DNA of 64,000 bases, taken from contig JADIZV010000004.1 in NCBI GenBank assembly GCA_016704565.1, forward strand, positions 620,001 to 684,000, given 5' to 3'. Shown one piece after another: positions 40,181 through 48,541 of the stretch. The position numbers and the translations under genes were made by a program. Source of the DNA: Candidatus Phosphoribacter baldrii. Lineage in GTDB: Bacteria; Actinomycetota; Actinomycetes; Actinomycetales; Dermatophilaceae. Numbering within the stretch: the first letter of the stretch is position 1; each line of letters opens with the position of its first letter. The notes beneath the pieces are model-generated. The model searched no databases. It was not told the origin of the DNA and saw only the letters and a program-made list of their open reading frames with translations.

Positions 40181-41110
40181 CTACGCGCCCCAGATCCGCC
40201 CTGCCAAAGACTTCGCCGCGGCCCGATAGGCCCTGGCTCCCTTGGACGACTTGGACGTCGTGAGGATCGACCGCCCGACGGCGGGCGCTTCGGCGAACCG
40301 GATCGTCTTGGGGATCGGCGGCTCGATGACGGGCAAGCCGTAGCGCTCCCCCACGTCGGCCAACACCGCCTGGGAGTGCGCGGAACGCCCGTCGAACAAC
40401 GTCGGCAGCACCCCGATGACCTCGAGTTTGGGGTTGAGCAACCGGGTGACGTCGCGGACCGTGTCGAGCAGTTGGCCGACCCCGCGGTGGCTGAGCATCT
40501 CGCACGGCATAGGGATGAGCAGGCCCCGGGCCGCCGTCAACGCCGCCAGGGTGAGCACGCCGAGACTCGGCGAGCAGTCCAGCAGAACGATGTCGTAGTC
40601 ACTTTCGACCTCCTCAAGAATCGTGCGCAGCACGAACTCACGGCCCGGTCGCCCTAGCAATTGCGCTTCGGCCCCCGCAAGGTCGATGACTGAGGGCACC
40701 AGGTGGACTCCATCGGCGCACTCGACGATGGCATCCCTGATGCCGGCCTGGCCGATGAGCACCTCGTTGATCGACACGGCCACCGTGTCAGGGTCGACCC
40801 CTAAGGAGAAGGTGAGGCAGGCCTGAGCGTCCAGGTCGATGAGCAGCACCCGCTTGCCCATCTCGGCGAAGGCGGCCCCCAGGCTCGCCACCGTGGTTGT
40901 CTTGGCGACGCCGCCCTTCTGGTTGGCCACGGCGAGGACGTACGGCCCCGTCGCAGCGTTTGCGTCAGAGCGACCCGAGCGATTCGTCCGACTCGTCGCT
41001 CCCGCACGACGCCGGACCTGCGGGTTCTCCGAGCCCGTCGCTGTGCTCGCGCTCGGCTTGCTTGAGCTCGTTTGGGCCGCCGAAGTGCGCTTCGTCGGTG
41101 ACGCGGTCAT
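40181..41110 (-). CDS. ParA-family ATPase
   Basis: 309 residues. After about 55 low-complexity Ser/Thr/Arg-rich residues comes a deviant Walker A, NQKGGVAKTTTVASLG, then DLDAQACLTFSLG (Walker A') and VLLDCSPSLGVLTLAAL (Walker B). Such ATPases position chromosomes, plasmids or protein cargo. No parB lies nearby, so this is probably an orphan ParA/MinD-like protein. The only ATG or GTG able to precede the ATPase core is at 41110, so the gene overlaps the 3' end of the RecB-like gene by 146 bases. Confidence 0.85.
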   Translation of the reverse strand: MTASPTKRTSAAQTSSSKPSASTATGSENPQVRRRAGATSRTNRSGRSDANAATGPYVLAVANQKGGVAKTTTVASLGAAFAEMGKRVLLIDLDAQACLTFSLGVDPDTVAVSINEVLIGQAGIRDAIVECADGVHLVPSVIDLAGAEAQLLGRPGREFVLRTILEEVESDYDIVLLDCSPSLGVLTLAALTAARGLLIPMPCEMLSHRGVGQLLDTVRDVTRLLNPKLEVIGVLPTLFDGRSAHSQAVLADVGERYGLPVIEPPIPKTIRFAEAPAVGRSILTTSKSSKGARAYRAAAKSLAGRIWGA

Positions 41111-41993
41111 CCGTGCTCTCCTCCAGTGCGGCCCAGGACGACTTCTCGGGACCGGCCTGCTGCCCTTCCCGACAATGGGCACGGTAGTCGCACCACTGGC
41201 ACAACGGGGACACCCGTGGCGGGAAGCACGCCGCGTCGGTGCCGTCGGCGGCATACGCGAGGTCGGCGCGGCGCAGATCGGCGGCGATCGACTCCGCCTC
41301 ACGCACCTTCCGCACGAGCGAGTCGTCCGAATGCTCGTATGCCGCGACCGTCCCCGTCGGCACGTGGTGCAGCTCGACGCGAACGCAGCGGCGGCGGAAC
41401 ATCCGCCAGACGGCGGCGGCATACAGGGCGAGTGGGAGGGACGTGCGGGCGTCCTCGTCGGTGAGGCGACGCCGCCCGGTCTTGTAGTCGACGACGACGA
41501 GCTCGCCGCCGCGGTCATCGAGCCGGTCGATCCGGCCGAAGAAGGCGAGCACCCCGGTCTTGAACGCCGCGGTCCGCTCGACGCCCACCGGGGTGCGGGA
41601 CGGGTCGACACCCTGCAGGTATGCCGTCACCTCAGCCTGGGTGCGCTGCCGCCAGGTCAGGCTCTGGGCGGGGTCGCGAAAGCCAAGATCGACCCAGCCC
41701 TCGCGCACCAGGCGAGCCCCGGCCTCGGGGGTGCGGTCGGATTGGTCCCACCAGTCGCGCAGGGCGTTGTGCGCGGCAACGCCGATTGAGGTGTGAGCGC
41801 GCTGGGGCCGGGTGACCGGGCGGGGGCGGTCGAGGTACTGGAACCGATAGCGGCGCGGGCAGTCGACCCAGGCCAGCAGCTTGGAGGGGCTCGCGGCATA
41901 CAGGGGCGTCGGCATGCCGGGGAACGCGCCCTGGGTGGGCGCCGGGCTCGACGGCTGGTCCTGCGACACCCGAGCCACGCTAGCCGGTGCCAC
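40965..41993 (-). CDS. RecB-family nuclease domain protein
   Basis: 342 residues, GTG start. It begins PLYAASPSKLLAWVDCPRRY and contains the nuclease core VVVDYKTGRRRL (PD-(D/E)xK motif with catalytic Lys) near residue 170. The four Cys in DCPRRY, AACFPP and CQWCDYRAHC suggest the [4Fe-4S]-binding arrangement of Cas4/AddB-like nucleases. The last 45 residues are an acidic Gly/Ser/Glu tail that overlaps the ParA gene in another frame. The first residues of the annotated start are uncertain. Confidence 0.85.
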   Translation of the reverse strand: MAPASVARVSQDQPSSPAPTQGAFPGMPTPLYAASPSKLLAWVDCPRRYRFQYLDRPRPVTRPQRAHTSIGVAAHNALRDWWDQSDRTPEAGARLVREGWVDLGFRDPAQSLTWRQRTQAEVTAYLQGVDPSRTPVGVERTAAFKTGVLAFFGRIDRLDDRGGELVVVDYKTGRRRLTDEDARTSLPLALYAAAVWRMFRRRCVRVELHHVPTGTVAAYEHSDDSLVRKVREAESIAADLRRADLAYAADGTDAACFPPRVSPLCQWCDYRAHCREGQQAGPEKSSWAALEESTDDRVTDEAHFGGPNELKQAEREHSDGLGEPAGPASCGSDESDESLGSL

Positions 41994-42004
41994 GGACAGT
42001 CGGC

Positions 42005-42868
42005 TTAGCGCCGCTCCGGGCGGACGATGGCGGCCCCGGTGGCCTGGGCCTCGATGGCCGCCAACGCCGCAGGGTCGGTGAGGTTGTCGCCCAGCCGGGT
42101 GGTCTTCCCGGCCCCGTGGTAGTCGCTCGACCCGGTCACCAGCAGCCCAAGCCGAGCGGCAAGGGCATGAGCCCGGGCGCGAGCGGGCGCATCGTGGTCA
42201 GGGTGGTCGGCCTCCAACCCCCGAAGGCCCGCGTCGGCCAGCTCGCCGATGGCTCGATCGGTGAGGACCCCGGCGCCGCGGGTCTGGGTGAACGGATGCG
42301 CGAGCACGGCCACGCCCCCAGCCGCCTGCACGAGCCCGACGGCCCGGACCGGGTCGGGCGCGTAGTGGTGGACGTAGTAGGGGCTCTGGTCGTGCAGCCA
42401 TCGCGCGAACGCTTCGTCCCGCGTGGCGACGGCCCCCGCCGCGACGAGGGCGTCGGCGATGTGTGGCCGCCCCGGGGTCGCGCCGGGCGGCACCTTCGCG
42501 AGCACCGCGGCATACGTCACCGGTATGCCGTCCGCCGCCAACCGGGCGACCATGCGTTCCAGCCGGGTGACCCGGGACTCGCGGGCCTTGGCGAGCTCGG
42601 TCGCAAGGGGGGTGTTGGAGGGGTCGACGAGGTAGCCGAGGAGGTGCACCGAGCGACCGTCGCGCTCGCAGGAGATCTCGACGCCGGAGACGAGGGTGAT
42701 CCCGTGCTCGTGTGCGGCGGCGGTGGCCTCAAGCCAGCCCGACGTGGTGTCGTGGTCGGTGATGGCGACGGCGTCGAGGTGCGCCCGGCGTGCGTCGGCG
42801 ACCAGCTCAGCCGGGGTCCGGGTCCCGTCTGAGCGGGTGGAGTGAGCGTGCAGGTCGATCCGCATCAC
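42005..42868 (-). CDS. PHP-domain phosphoesterase (RNase AM / TrpH type)
   Basis: 287 residues. PHP metal motifs: RIDLHAHSTRSDGT at the N-terminus, AVAITDHDTTSGW, VSGVEISCE, AVLAHPF and the C-terminal TGSSDYHG. Members hydrolyse 3',5'-nucleoside bisphosphates or trim short RNA 5' ends. The gene precedes the RecB-like gene by 11 bases on the same strand, and an inverted octamer pair lies inside it at about 42511-42532. Confidence 0.88.
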   Translation of the reverse strand: MMRIDLHAHSTRSDGTRTPAELVADARRAHLDAVAITDHDTTSGWLEATAAAHEHGITLVSGVEISCERDGRSVHLLGYLVDPSNTPLATELAKARESRVTRLERMVARLAADGIPVTYAAVLAKVPPGATPGRPHIADALVAAGAVATRDEAFARWLHDQSPYYVHHYAPDPVRAVGLVQAAGGVAVLAHPFTQTRGAGVLTDRAIGELADAGLRGLEADHPDHDAPARARAHALAARLGLLVTGSSDYHGAGKTTRLGDNLTDPAALAAIEAQATGAAIVRPERR

Positions 42869-42954
42869 CGCCGAGCCTATGCCGATTCCCCCGCCGACCG
42901 CCCTCTCACTGGCGCATCACCCGAGTGTCCAGCCCGCGCGCGACCCATCCACCA

Positions 42955-43014
42955 GTGGCACTTCAACCGGTTTGGTGGCAGATGTATCTGCCACCAAACC
43001 GGTTCACGTGCCAC
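42955..43014. repeat. 60-bp palindrome, upstream member of a matched pair
   Basis: The element is symmetrical about 42984.5. Its inner arms AACCGGTTTGGTGGCAGAT and ATCTGCCACCAAACCGGTT match perfectly over 19 bases, and the outer arms begin GTGGCAC and end GTGCCAC. It lies 89 bases before the AbiEi/DUF559 gene. It shares size, symmetry and core with the palindrome at 44104-44163 on the other side of that gene. Confidence 0.85.
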
Positions 43015-43103
43015 CCGATGACGTGGGACGTGCGCGCGTCGGATCGGCGTCATCCACATGGGTCTGAGCGGTCGTCCCACCGTCCACAGGATCGCCACGT
43101 TGG

Positions 43104-44060
43104 GTGGCCAGGCTCATCGAACGGCGGGACCCTCTGCGGATGGATCTCGCACTCGCTCACCTCCTCGACGCCCAACACGGCGCCCTGGCCAGCACGCAGG
43201 CCACTCGCCTCGGGATCCACCCGCGGGCCATTGCCGCCGCCGTCGACTCCGGCGAACTGCTGCGTGTTCGACGAGGGGCATATGTCGATGCCGCAGTGGT
43301 CGCCGCGGCCCGGCCTGAGGCGGCATACGCGCTCAAAGTCCGGGCGGTTGTCATGTCCCGGCCCCCGAACAACGGCGCGAGTCACCATGCAGCCCTCGCC
43401 ATCCGAGGCCTTCCCCTCTGGCAGGTCAACCTCAACCGGTTCGACGTCGTGGGTGACGTCTCGATGCGGACCTCCGAGAGCGGGCTCATGGTCCATCCCC
43501 GCGAGGAGCTGACGCTGGCTCTCGTCGGCGACATCCACGCCGTCTCCGTTGCGGTGGCGTTGGTCCAGCTCGCCCGAACTGCACCGTTGCCCTCCGCCGT
43601 GGTCAGCGCGGATGCGGCGCTGCAACGCGGGCTATGCACCGATGAGGAACTGTCCGACGGGCTCGACGCCTGCTCCGGCAACCGGTTGCGCCGGCGGTTG
43701 GGACGATTCCTCGAGTCGGTCGACGGCGCGTCGGAGTCGGTCGGCGAGTCGCGGTCCCGCCTCATCCTCAGCGCTGCCGGACTTCACGTCACGAGCCAGG
43801 TGGAGATCTACGACGGGACGGAGTTCGTGGCCCGGGTCGACCTCCTCGTTGGCGCCCGGGTCATCCTGGAGTTCGACGGAGCCCTCAAGTACGCCGACGA
43901 CCCGTCCGGCCTGAGCCTGTTCAAGGAGAAGCTTCGCGAGGACCGCCTGCGGGCGTTGGGATTCGTCGTCGTCAGAGTCTCCTGGGCCGACCTCACCAAT
44001 CCAGCGCGCCTACTCGCCCGGGTGTATGCCGCCCTCGCCGCCGCCGAACGGAGCGCCTGA
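43104..44060 (+). CDS. AbiEi-like winged helix fused to a DUF559 nuclease-fold domain
   Basis: 318 residues from the GTG at 43104; an ATG at 43140 is also plausible. The N-terminal 70 residues match the AbiEi_4 winged helix (LLDAQHGALASTQATRLGIH, LRVRRGAYVDAA). The C-terminal 110 residues resemble DUF559, a Vsr/PD-(D/E)xK-like fold: VARVDLLVGARVILEFDGAL with the candidate catalytic Asp and Glu, then EKLREDRLRALGFVVVRVSW. Such proteins are common and uncharacterised in actinobacteria, usually labelled type IV antitoxin-like. There is no partner toxin gene. The gene stands alone between two matching 60-bp palindromes. Confidence 0.8.
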   Translation: MARLIERRDPLRMDLALAHLLDAQHGALASTQATRLGIHPRAIAAAVDSGELLRVRRGAYVDAAVVAAARPEAAYALKVRAVVMSRPPNNGASHHAALAIRGLPLWQVNLNRFDVVGDVSMRTSESGLMVHPREELTLALVGDIHAVSVAVALVQLARTAPLPSAVVSADAALQRGLCTDEELSDGLDACSGNRLRRRLGRFLESVDGASESVGESRSRLILSAAGLHVTSQVEIYDGTEFVARVDLLVGARVILEFDGALKYADDPSGLSLFKEKLREDRLRALGFVVVRVSWADLTNPARLLARVYAALAAAERSA

Positions 44061-44103
44061 CCACGTTTCGGTCCCCCGTCGAACCAGGTCCCCACACCAG
44101 CGT

Positions 44104-44163
44104 GTGGCACTTAATGCGGTTGTCTGGCAGATCTATCTGCCACACAACCGCTACAACTGCCAC
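44104..44163. repeat. 60-bp palindrome, downstream member of a matched pair
   Basis: Symmetrical about 44133.5. The inner core TGGCAGAT-CT-ATCTGCCA is perfect, with CGGTTGT pairing to ACAACCG outside it, and GTGGCA opening against TGCCAC closing. The arms carry about five mismatches. Length, centre and core are the same as at 42955-43014. It lies 43 bases after the AbiEi/DUF559 stop codon. Confidence 0.85.
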
Positions 44164-44203
44164 AAGAGGGCCAGGTGAGTGGGCGACCCACGGGGCGACG
44201 CGG

Positions 44204-44300
44204 GAGGGCACGACACTGAAACGGAGGGCACGACACCGACGCGGGAGGGCACGACACTGAAACGGAGGGCACGACACTGAAGCGGAGGGCACGACACTCC
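44204..44300. repeat. Five 20-bp tandem repeats upstream of the LysR gene
   Basis: GAGGGCACGACACTGAAACG and close variants start at 44204, 44224, 44245, 44265 and 44285 (the last is truncated). The array ends 39 bases before the LysR start and follows the downstream palindrome. It may be a regulator-binding array or simple expansion. Confidence 0.85.
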
Positions 44301-44339
44301 AGGGCCCAGCTCTGGGAGGCCGGCGCTAGAGTGCGAGGC

Positions 44340-45275
44340 ATGGCCAAGGCCACCGGCGTGCCGGCATACACCCTCCAGCAACTGGCCGCGTTCGTGGCCG
44401 TCGCGGACACGGGCACCATTGCTGCCGCCGCGGTGCGCCTACAACTGTCCCCGTCAGCGGTCCGAGCCTCCCTCGGCGACCTGGAGCGCGCGTTGGGCGC
44501 CCAGCTGTGCGTTCGGCACCGAGCCAAGGGGGTGGAGCTCACCTCCGGCGGCAAGGCGGTGCTGGCCAAGGCGCGCGTGGTCCTGCACGAGGCCAACGAT
44601 CTCGAGCTCGACGTCCGCGGCGAGCCCGGCCAGGTCACCGGGGTGCTGCATGTCGGGTGCTACACGACCCTGGGGCCGACCGTGTTGCCGCCCTTGCTCG
44701 ACGCGTTCCGGCGCCGCTACCCGGCGGCCCGGATCGAGTTGCGCGAGGACACCCTCGACCGGCTGCGCACGGCGGTGGACGCGCGCGATGTCGACGTGAC
44801 CATCGCTTATGACATCGACCTACCTCGGCATTGGAGCACGGTCGCCTGGTTGACCAACGCCCCCCGGGTCCACATGGCTGCCGCCCATCGTCTCGCCGGA
44901 GCCGAATCGGTGCGACTCATCGACCTCGCCGAGGATCCGATGGTGCTCCTGGACGCACCCCCGAGCCGCGAACACCAACTGGACATGTGCCGAGGAGCCG
45001 GCTTCGAGCCGCGGGTGGCGCTGCGGACCAGCAACTACGAGACGGCCCGAGCGCTGGTGGGACGAGGACTTGGCTGGGCGCTGCTCGTCCAGCGCACCGC
45101 GACCGACGTGAGCTATGAAGGGCGCCCGGTCGTGGCCAAGGAGGTCAGCGACCCTGTGTTGCCTCCGGTGAAGATCGTCGTCGCCTGGCCTCGGGACGCG
45201 AGGCTGTCGCGGGCCGCCCAGGCCTTCGTTCAGCTGGTGGCTCGACACGCGGCGCACGCGGGCGAGCCGCACTGA
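44340..45275 (+). CDS. LysR-family transcriptional regulator
   Basis: 311 residues from the ATG at 44340 (a GTG lies 9 bases upstream). The N-terminal helix-turn-helix is at residues 10-65: LQQLAAFVAVADTGTIAAAA, LSPSAVRASLGDLERALGAQ. The rest is a substrate-binding effector domain (TGVLHVGCYTTLGPTVLPPL). It lies 130 bases before the hydroxylase and homogentisate dioxygenase genes on the same strand, so it probably controls aromatic breakdown, with a phenylacetate-type compound as inducer. That is inferred from position only. Confidence 0.85.
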   Translation: MAKATGVPAYTLQQLAAFVAVADTGTIAAAAVRLQLSPSAVRASLGDLERALGAQLCVRHRAKGVELTSGGKAVLAKARVVLHEANDLELDVRGEPGQVTGVLHVGCYTTLGPTVLPPLLDAFRRRYPAARIELREDTLDRLRTAVDARDVDVTIAYDIDLPRHWSTVAWLTNAPRVHMAAAHRLAGAESVRLIDLAEDPMVLLDAPPSREHQLDMCRGAGFEPRVALRTSNYETARALVGRGLGWALLVQRTATDVSYEGRPVVAKEVSDPVLPPVKIVVAWPRDARLSRAAQAFVQLVARHAAHAGEPH

Positions 45276-45404
45276 AACGAGCGACGCGGCATACGGGAAG
45301 CGCAGGCGAGCCGCGCAATAACCGACGGAACTCGCGCTTTTCAGCGGTTCACGATCCCCTCATCCTGAGTGCCAACCCAGCCACGGTGATCCATGGAGGA
45401 CCGA

Positions 45405-47036
45405 ATGACCAGCACTCTTGACCCCAACGTCCCGGCCATCGTCCTGGGCTGCGGCCCCGTCGGGCAGACCGCCGCCCTGTGCCTGGCCGCCTGGGGAGTG
45501 CCCGTCGTCATGCTCGATGCCCGCCCCGAGCGCGACCCCATCGGCTCCAAGGCCTTGTGCCAACAGCGCGACGTCCTCGACGTCTGGGACCACGTCGGCG
45601 CCGGCCGGCAGATCGCCGACGAAGGCGTGACCTGGACCCGCGCCGTGACCCTCTACCAAGGCCAGGAGCTGTTCACCCAGGGCTTCGTCGACCGTGGCCG
45701 CTCCCCCTTCCCGCCGTTCGTCAACATCGGCCAGAACCGCACCGAGGAGTTGCTCGACGAGCAGATCCGGGCCAACCCGCTCATCACCGAGAAGTGGGGC
45801 CACACCGTCGAAGCCGTCGAGCAGGACGCGGACAGCATCACCCTGGTATGCCGTGTGGGCACCCACGGCTCCGGAGAGACGGTGCGCATCACCGGGGCCT
45901 ACGTCATCGCCGCCCCCGGCAACAAGGGCCACCTCACCCGCGAGATGGTGGGAATGACGTTTGAGGGCACGACCTTCGACGACCAGTTCCTCATCTGCGA
46001 CATCCGCACGACGCTGCCAGGCTGGGAGTTGGAGCGGCGGTTCTACTTCGACCCCGAGTGGAACCCGGGCCGCCAGGTCCTCATCCACCCCTGCCCCGAC
46101 TCGACCTACCGGATCGATTGGCAGGTCCCGCCGAACTATGACCTGGCCTCCGAAGAGGCATCAGGCGCCTTGGACACCCGGATCCGCAAGATCGTCGGCG
46201 ACGCCGACTACGAGATCGTCTGGAAGTCGGTCTATCGGTTCCACGCCCGCCAGGTCGACCAGATGGTCGCGGGCCGGTTCCTCATGGCCGGTGACGGCGC
46301 CCACCTCGTCGCCCCCTTCGGCGCGCGTGGACTCAACTCCGGGGTGCCGGACGCCGAGAACGCCGCCTGGAAGGTCGCCTTCGTCATGCACGGCTGGGCC
46401 GACCCTTCGCTTATCGCGACCTACCACGACGAGCGCCACGCTGCCGCTGCTGAGAACCTCGACGTCACCGCCGCGACAATGCGCTTCCTCGTCCCGCAGA
46501 ACGATGCCGAGTGGGCCCAGCGCCGCGAGATCCTCGAGGCGGCCAAGGCCGACCCCACCGACCTGGCGGTCCGCGCGCAGGTCAACTCCGGCCGGATGGC
46601 CGAACCCTTCTGGTATGTCGACTCCCCGCTCACGACGCCCTCGGCGGACCACCCGTTCCAGGGACGTCCGCCCAAGGGCGAGGACCCGGTGGCGGCTCCG
46701 GGCGTCATCGCCCCGGACGTCGAGGTCACCCTGGCTGGCGGCGACCGGGTGCGCATCCGGGCCCTGGCGCGGCAGGGCGTGCTCGTCCTCGTCGGTGCCG
46801 ACCTCGACACAGCCGCCGTCGCCGACGCCCTGGCCGGGCTACGCTGCCCGACAACGGTGTTGCCTCTGGCCGAGGTGGACCCCGACGGCGAGGTCGCTCA
46901 GGCTTTGGGTGCCCGACCCGACGAGGCCTGGGTGTTCCGACCCGATGCCCACATCGCCGCGGTGGTGACCAGCGCACCCGACGCGGCGGCTGCGGCATAC
47001 CGGGCCGTTGGCGCCACCGCCCCGGCGACCGCCTGA
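45405..47036 (+). CDS. FAD-dependent aromatic-ring hydroxylase (class A monooxygenase)
   Basis: 543 residues from the ATG at 45405, which has GGAGG 5 bases upstream. FAD-binding motifs of the p-hydroxybenzoate hydroxylase family: VLGCGPVGQTAALCLAAWGV at the N-terminus and GDGAHLVAPFGARGLNSGVP near residue 300; a thioredoxin-like C-terminal domain follows, as in 3-(3-hydroxyphenyl)propionate hydroxylases. The homogentisate dioxygenase gene lies 57 bases downstream, so hydroxylation of 3-hydroxyphenylacetate to homogentisate is a reasonable guess for its reaction. Confidence 0.85.
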   Translation: MTSTLDPNVPAIVLGCGPVGQTAALCLAAWGVPVVMLDARPERDPIGSKALCQQRDVLDVWDHVGAGRQIADEGVTWTRAVTLYQGQELFTQGFVDRGRSPFPPFVNIGQNRTEELLDEQIRANPLITEKWGHTVEAVEQDADSITLVCRVGTHGSGETVRITGAYVIAAPGNKGHLTREMVGMTFEGTTFDDQFLICDIRTTLPGWELERRFYFDPEWNPGRQVLIHPCPDSTYRIDWQVPPNYDLASEEASGALDTRIRKIVGDADYEIVWKSVYRFHARQVDQMVAGRFLMAGDGAHLVAPFGARGLNSGVPDAENAAWKVAFVMHGWADPSLIATYHDERHAAAAENLDVTAATMRFLVPQNDAEWAQRREILEAAKADPTDLAVRAQVNSGRMAEPFWYVDSPLTTPSADHPFQGRPPKGEDPVAAPGVIAPDVEVTLAGGDRVRIRALARQGVLVLVGADLDTAAVADALAGLRCPTTVLPLAEVDPDGEVAQALGARPDEAWVFRPDAHIAAVVTSAPDAAAAAYRAVGATAPATA

Positions 47037-47093
47037 CCTCGACGAAACCCGACGAAAACCCGACGACCGACTGACCAAGGAGAGACCGAGCAC

Positions 47094-48278
47094 ATGGCCT
47101 ACTACCGCAGCGCAGGCAACGTCCCCCACAAGCGGCACGTGCAGCACCGGGACCCGGAGGGGAAGCTCTACTACGAGGAGCTCATGGGTGAGGAGGGCTT
47201 CTCGTCCGACTCGTCGCTGCTCTACCACCGGTTCATCCCGGCGGCGATCCGCGAGGTGCGGCCGTGGCAGCTGCCCGACCAGACCCTGCACGCCAACGAC
47301 CCGATGATCCCGCGGCACTTCAAGACCCAGGACCTGCCCGGCGGCGGCGCGGGCATCGACGCCGTCAACGGTCGACGCCTGCTGCTCGGCAACGGTGACG
47401 TCCGGCTGTCCTATGTCGTTGCCAAGGAGCCGTCTCCCTACTACCGCAACGCCATTGGCGACGAATGCCTCTATGTCCACGGCGGCACTGCTCGCGTCGA
47501 GACGGTTTTCGGTGACCTGGACGTGTGGGAGGGCGACTACGTCATCGTTCCCCGCGCGACCACCCACCGGATCGTGCCGACGGGCGAGGCCCCCGTGCGG
47601 ATCTACGCGATCGAGGTCAACAGCCACATCACGCCGCCCAAGCGCTATCTGTCGCGGTTCGGCCAGTTCCTCGAGCACGCCCCGTTCTGCGAGCGTGACC
47701 TGCGCGTGCCCACCGACCCCTATGTCGTCGAGGAGACCGACGTGCCGGTGCACATCAAGCACCGCGGCGCTGGCGCCAACGGGATCTCCGGCACGATCCA
47801 CGTCCAGCCGCACCACCCCTTCGATGTCGTCGGCTGGGACGGCTGCCTATGGCCCTACGCCTTCAACATTTCCGATTACGAGCCCCTCACCGGCCGGGTG
47901 CACCAGCCGCCGCCGACCCACCAGGTGTTCGAGGCGCACAACGTCATCATGTGCAACTTCGTCCCGCGCAAGGTCGACTACCACCCGCTGGCGATTCCGG
48001 TCCCCTACTACCACTCCAACGTCGACTCCGACGAGGTGATGTTCTACGCCGCGGGCAACTACGAGGCCCGCAAGGGGTCGGGCATCGAGGCCGGTTCGAT
48101 CTCGCTGCACCCCATGGGTCACGCCCACGGGCCACAGCCGGGTGCCTATGAGCGCTCCATCGGCATCGAGAGCTTCGACGAGACCGCCGTCATGGTGGAC
48201 ACGTTCGCGCCGCTGCTGCTCGGTGAAGGGGCCGTCGCCGTCGAGGACCCCGCCTACCCGTCGAGCTGGAACGAGTAG
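47094..48278 (+). CDS. hmgA: Homogentisate 1,2-dioxygenase
   Basis: 394 residues. It opens the homogentisate ring to maleylacetoacetate with oxygen, using non-haem iron. The opening MAYYRSAGNVPHKRHVQHRD and ELMGEEGFSSDSSLLYHRF is typical of the actinobacterial form; the iron region includes QPPPTHQVFEAHNVIMCNFV and SGIEAGSISLHPMGHAHGP. GGAGA stands upstream of the ATG. The later pathway enzymes (isomerase, fumarylacetoacetase) are not in this window. No GTATGCCG copy lies inside the gene. Confidence 0.9.
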   Translation: MAYYRSAGNVPHKRHVQHRDPEGKLYYEELMGEEGFSSDSSLLYHRFIPAAIREVRPWQLPDQTLHANDPMIPRHFKTQDLPGGGAGIDAVNGRRLLLGNGDVRLSYVVAKEPSPYYRNAIGDECLYVHGGTARVETVFGDLDVWEGDYVIVPRATTHRIVPTGEAPVRIYAIEVNSHITPPKRYLSRFGQFLEHAPFCERDLRVPTDPYVVEETDVPVHIKHRGAGANGISGTIHVQPHHPFDVVGWDGCLWPYAFNISDYEPLTGRVHQPPPTHQVFEAHNVIMCNFVPRKVDYHPLAIPVPYYHSNVDSDEVMFYAAGNYEARKGSGIEAGSISLHPMGHAHGPQPGAYERSIGIESFDETAVMVDTFAPLLLGEGAVAVEDPAYPSSWNE

Positions 48279-48297
48279 CCCTTCGCGCCTCACGGTC

Positions 48298-48333
48298 GCG
48301 GGCGGCATACCTCCCATGGGGTATGCCGCCCGC
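48298..48333 (+). terminator. Hairpin of inverted octamers after hmgA
   Basis: GCGGGCGGCATACC (48298-48311) pairs perfectly with GGTATGCCGCCCGC (48320-48333) around 8 bases, 20 bases after the hmgA stop. It is a 14-bp stem made from two inverted copies of the recurring octamer. Confidence 0.75.
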
Positions 48334-48364
48334 CCGCGTGTGGTGGCTAGCTCCCCGAGTTTCG

Positions 48365-48467
48365 CCGCCATGGCGGTCAGGCTGTCCGAGTTTCGCCGCC
48401 ATGGCGGCCACAGCGGTCGATGGCGGCCAGATCTGAACGCCATCAACCAACTCCACCGCCATGGCGG
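48365..48467. promoter_or_regulatory. Three CCGCCATGGCGG palindromes upstream of glpK
   Basis: The perfect 12-base palindrome occurs at 48365-48376, 48396-48407 and 48456-48467. The first two are preceded by GAGTTTCG; the third is followed by TCAAACTC, the same flank inverted. Spacings are 31 and 60 bases, about three and six helical turns. They end 75 bases before the glpK start, so they probably bind a regulator of glycerol use, such as an IclR- or DeoR-type GlpR. Confidence 0.65.
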
Positions 48468-48541
48468 TCAAACTCCCTGAGACTTGCCGCGAAGGGACGG
48501 CAGGGGTGGAAGGTGAGAGCCGGGGCTGACAGGCTTGAGGC

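Noticed and set aside
42955..44163. A complete type IV toxin-antitoxin pair
   Set aside because: Only one protein is encoded between the palindromes and there is no nucleotidyltransferase-type toxin gene beside it.
44204..44300. A CRISPR array upstream of the LysR gene
   Set aside because: The 20-base units abut directly with no spacers.
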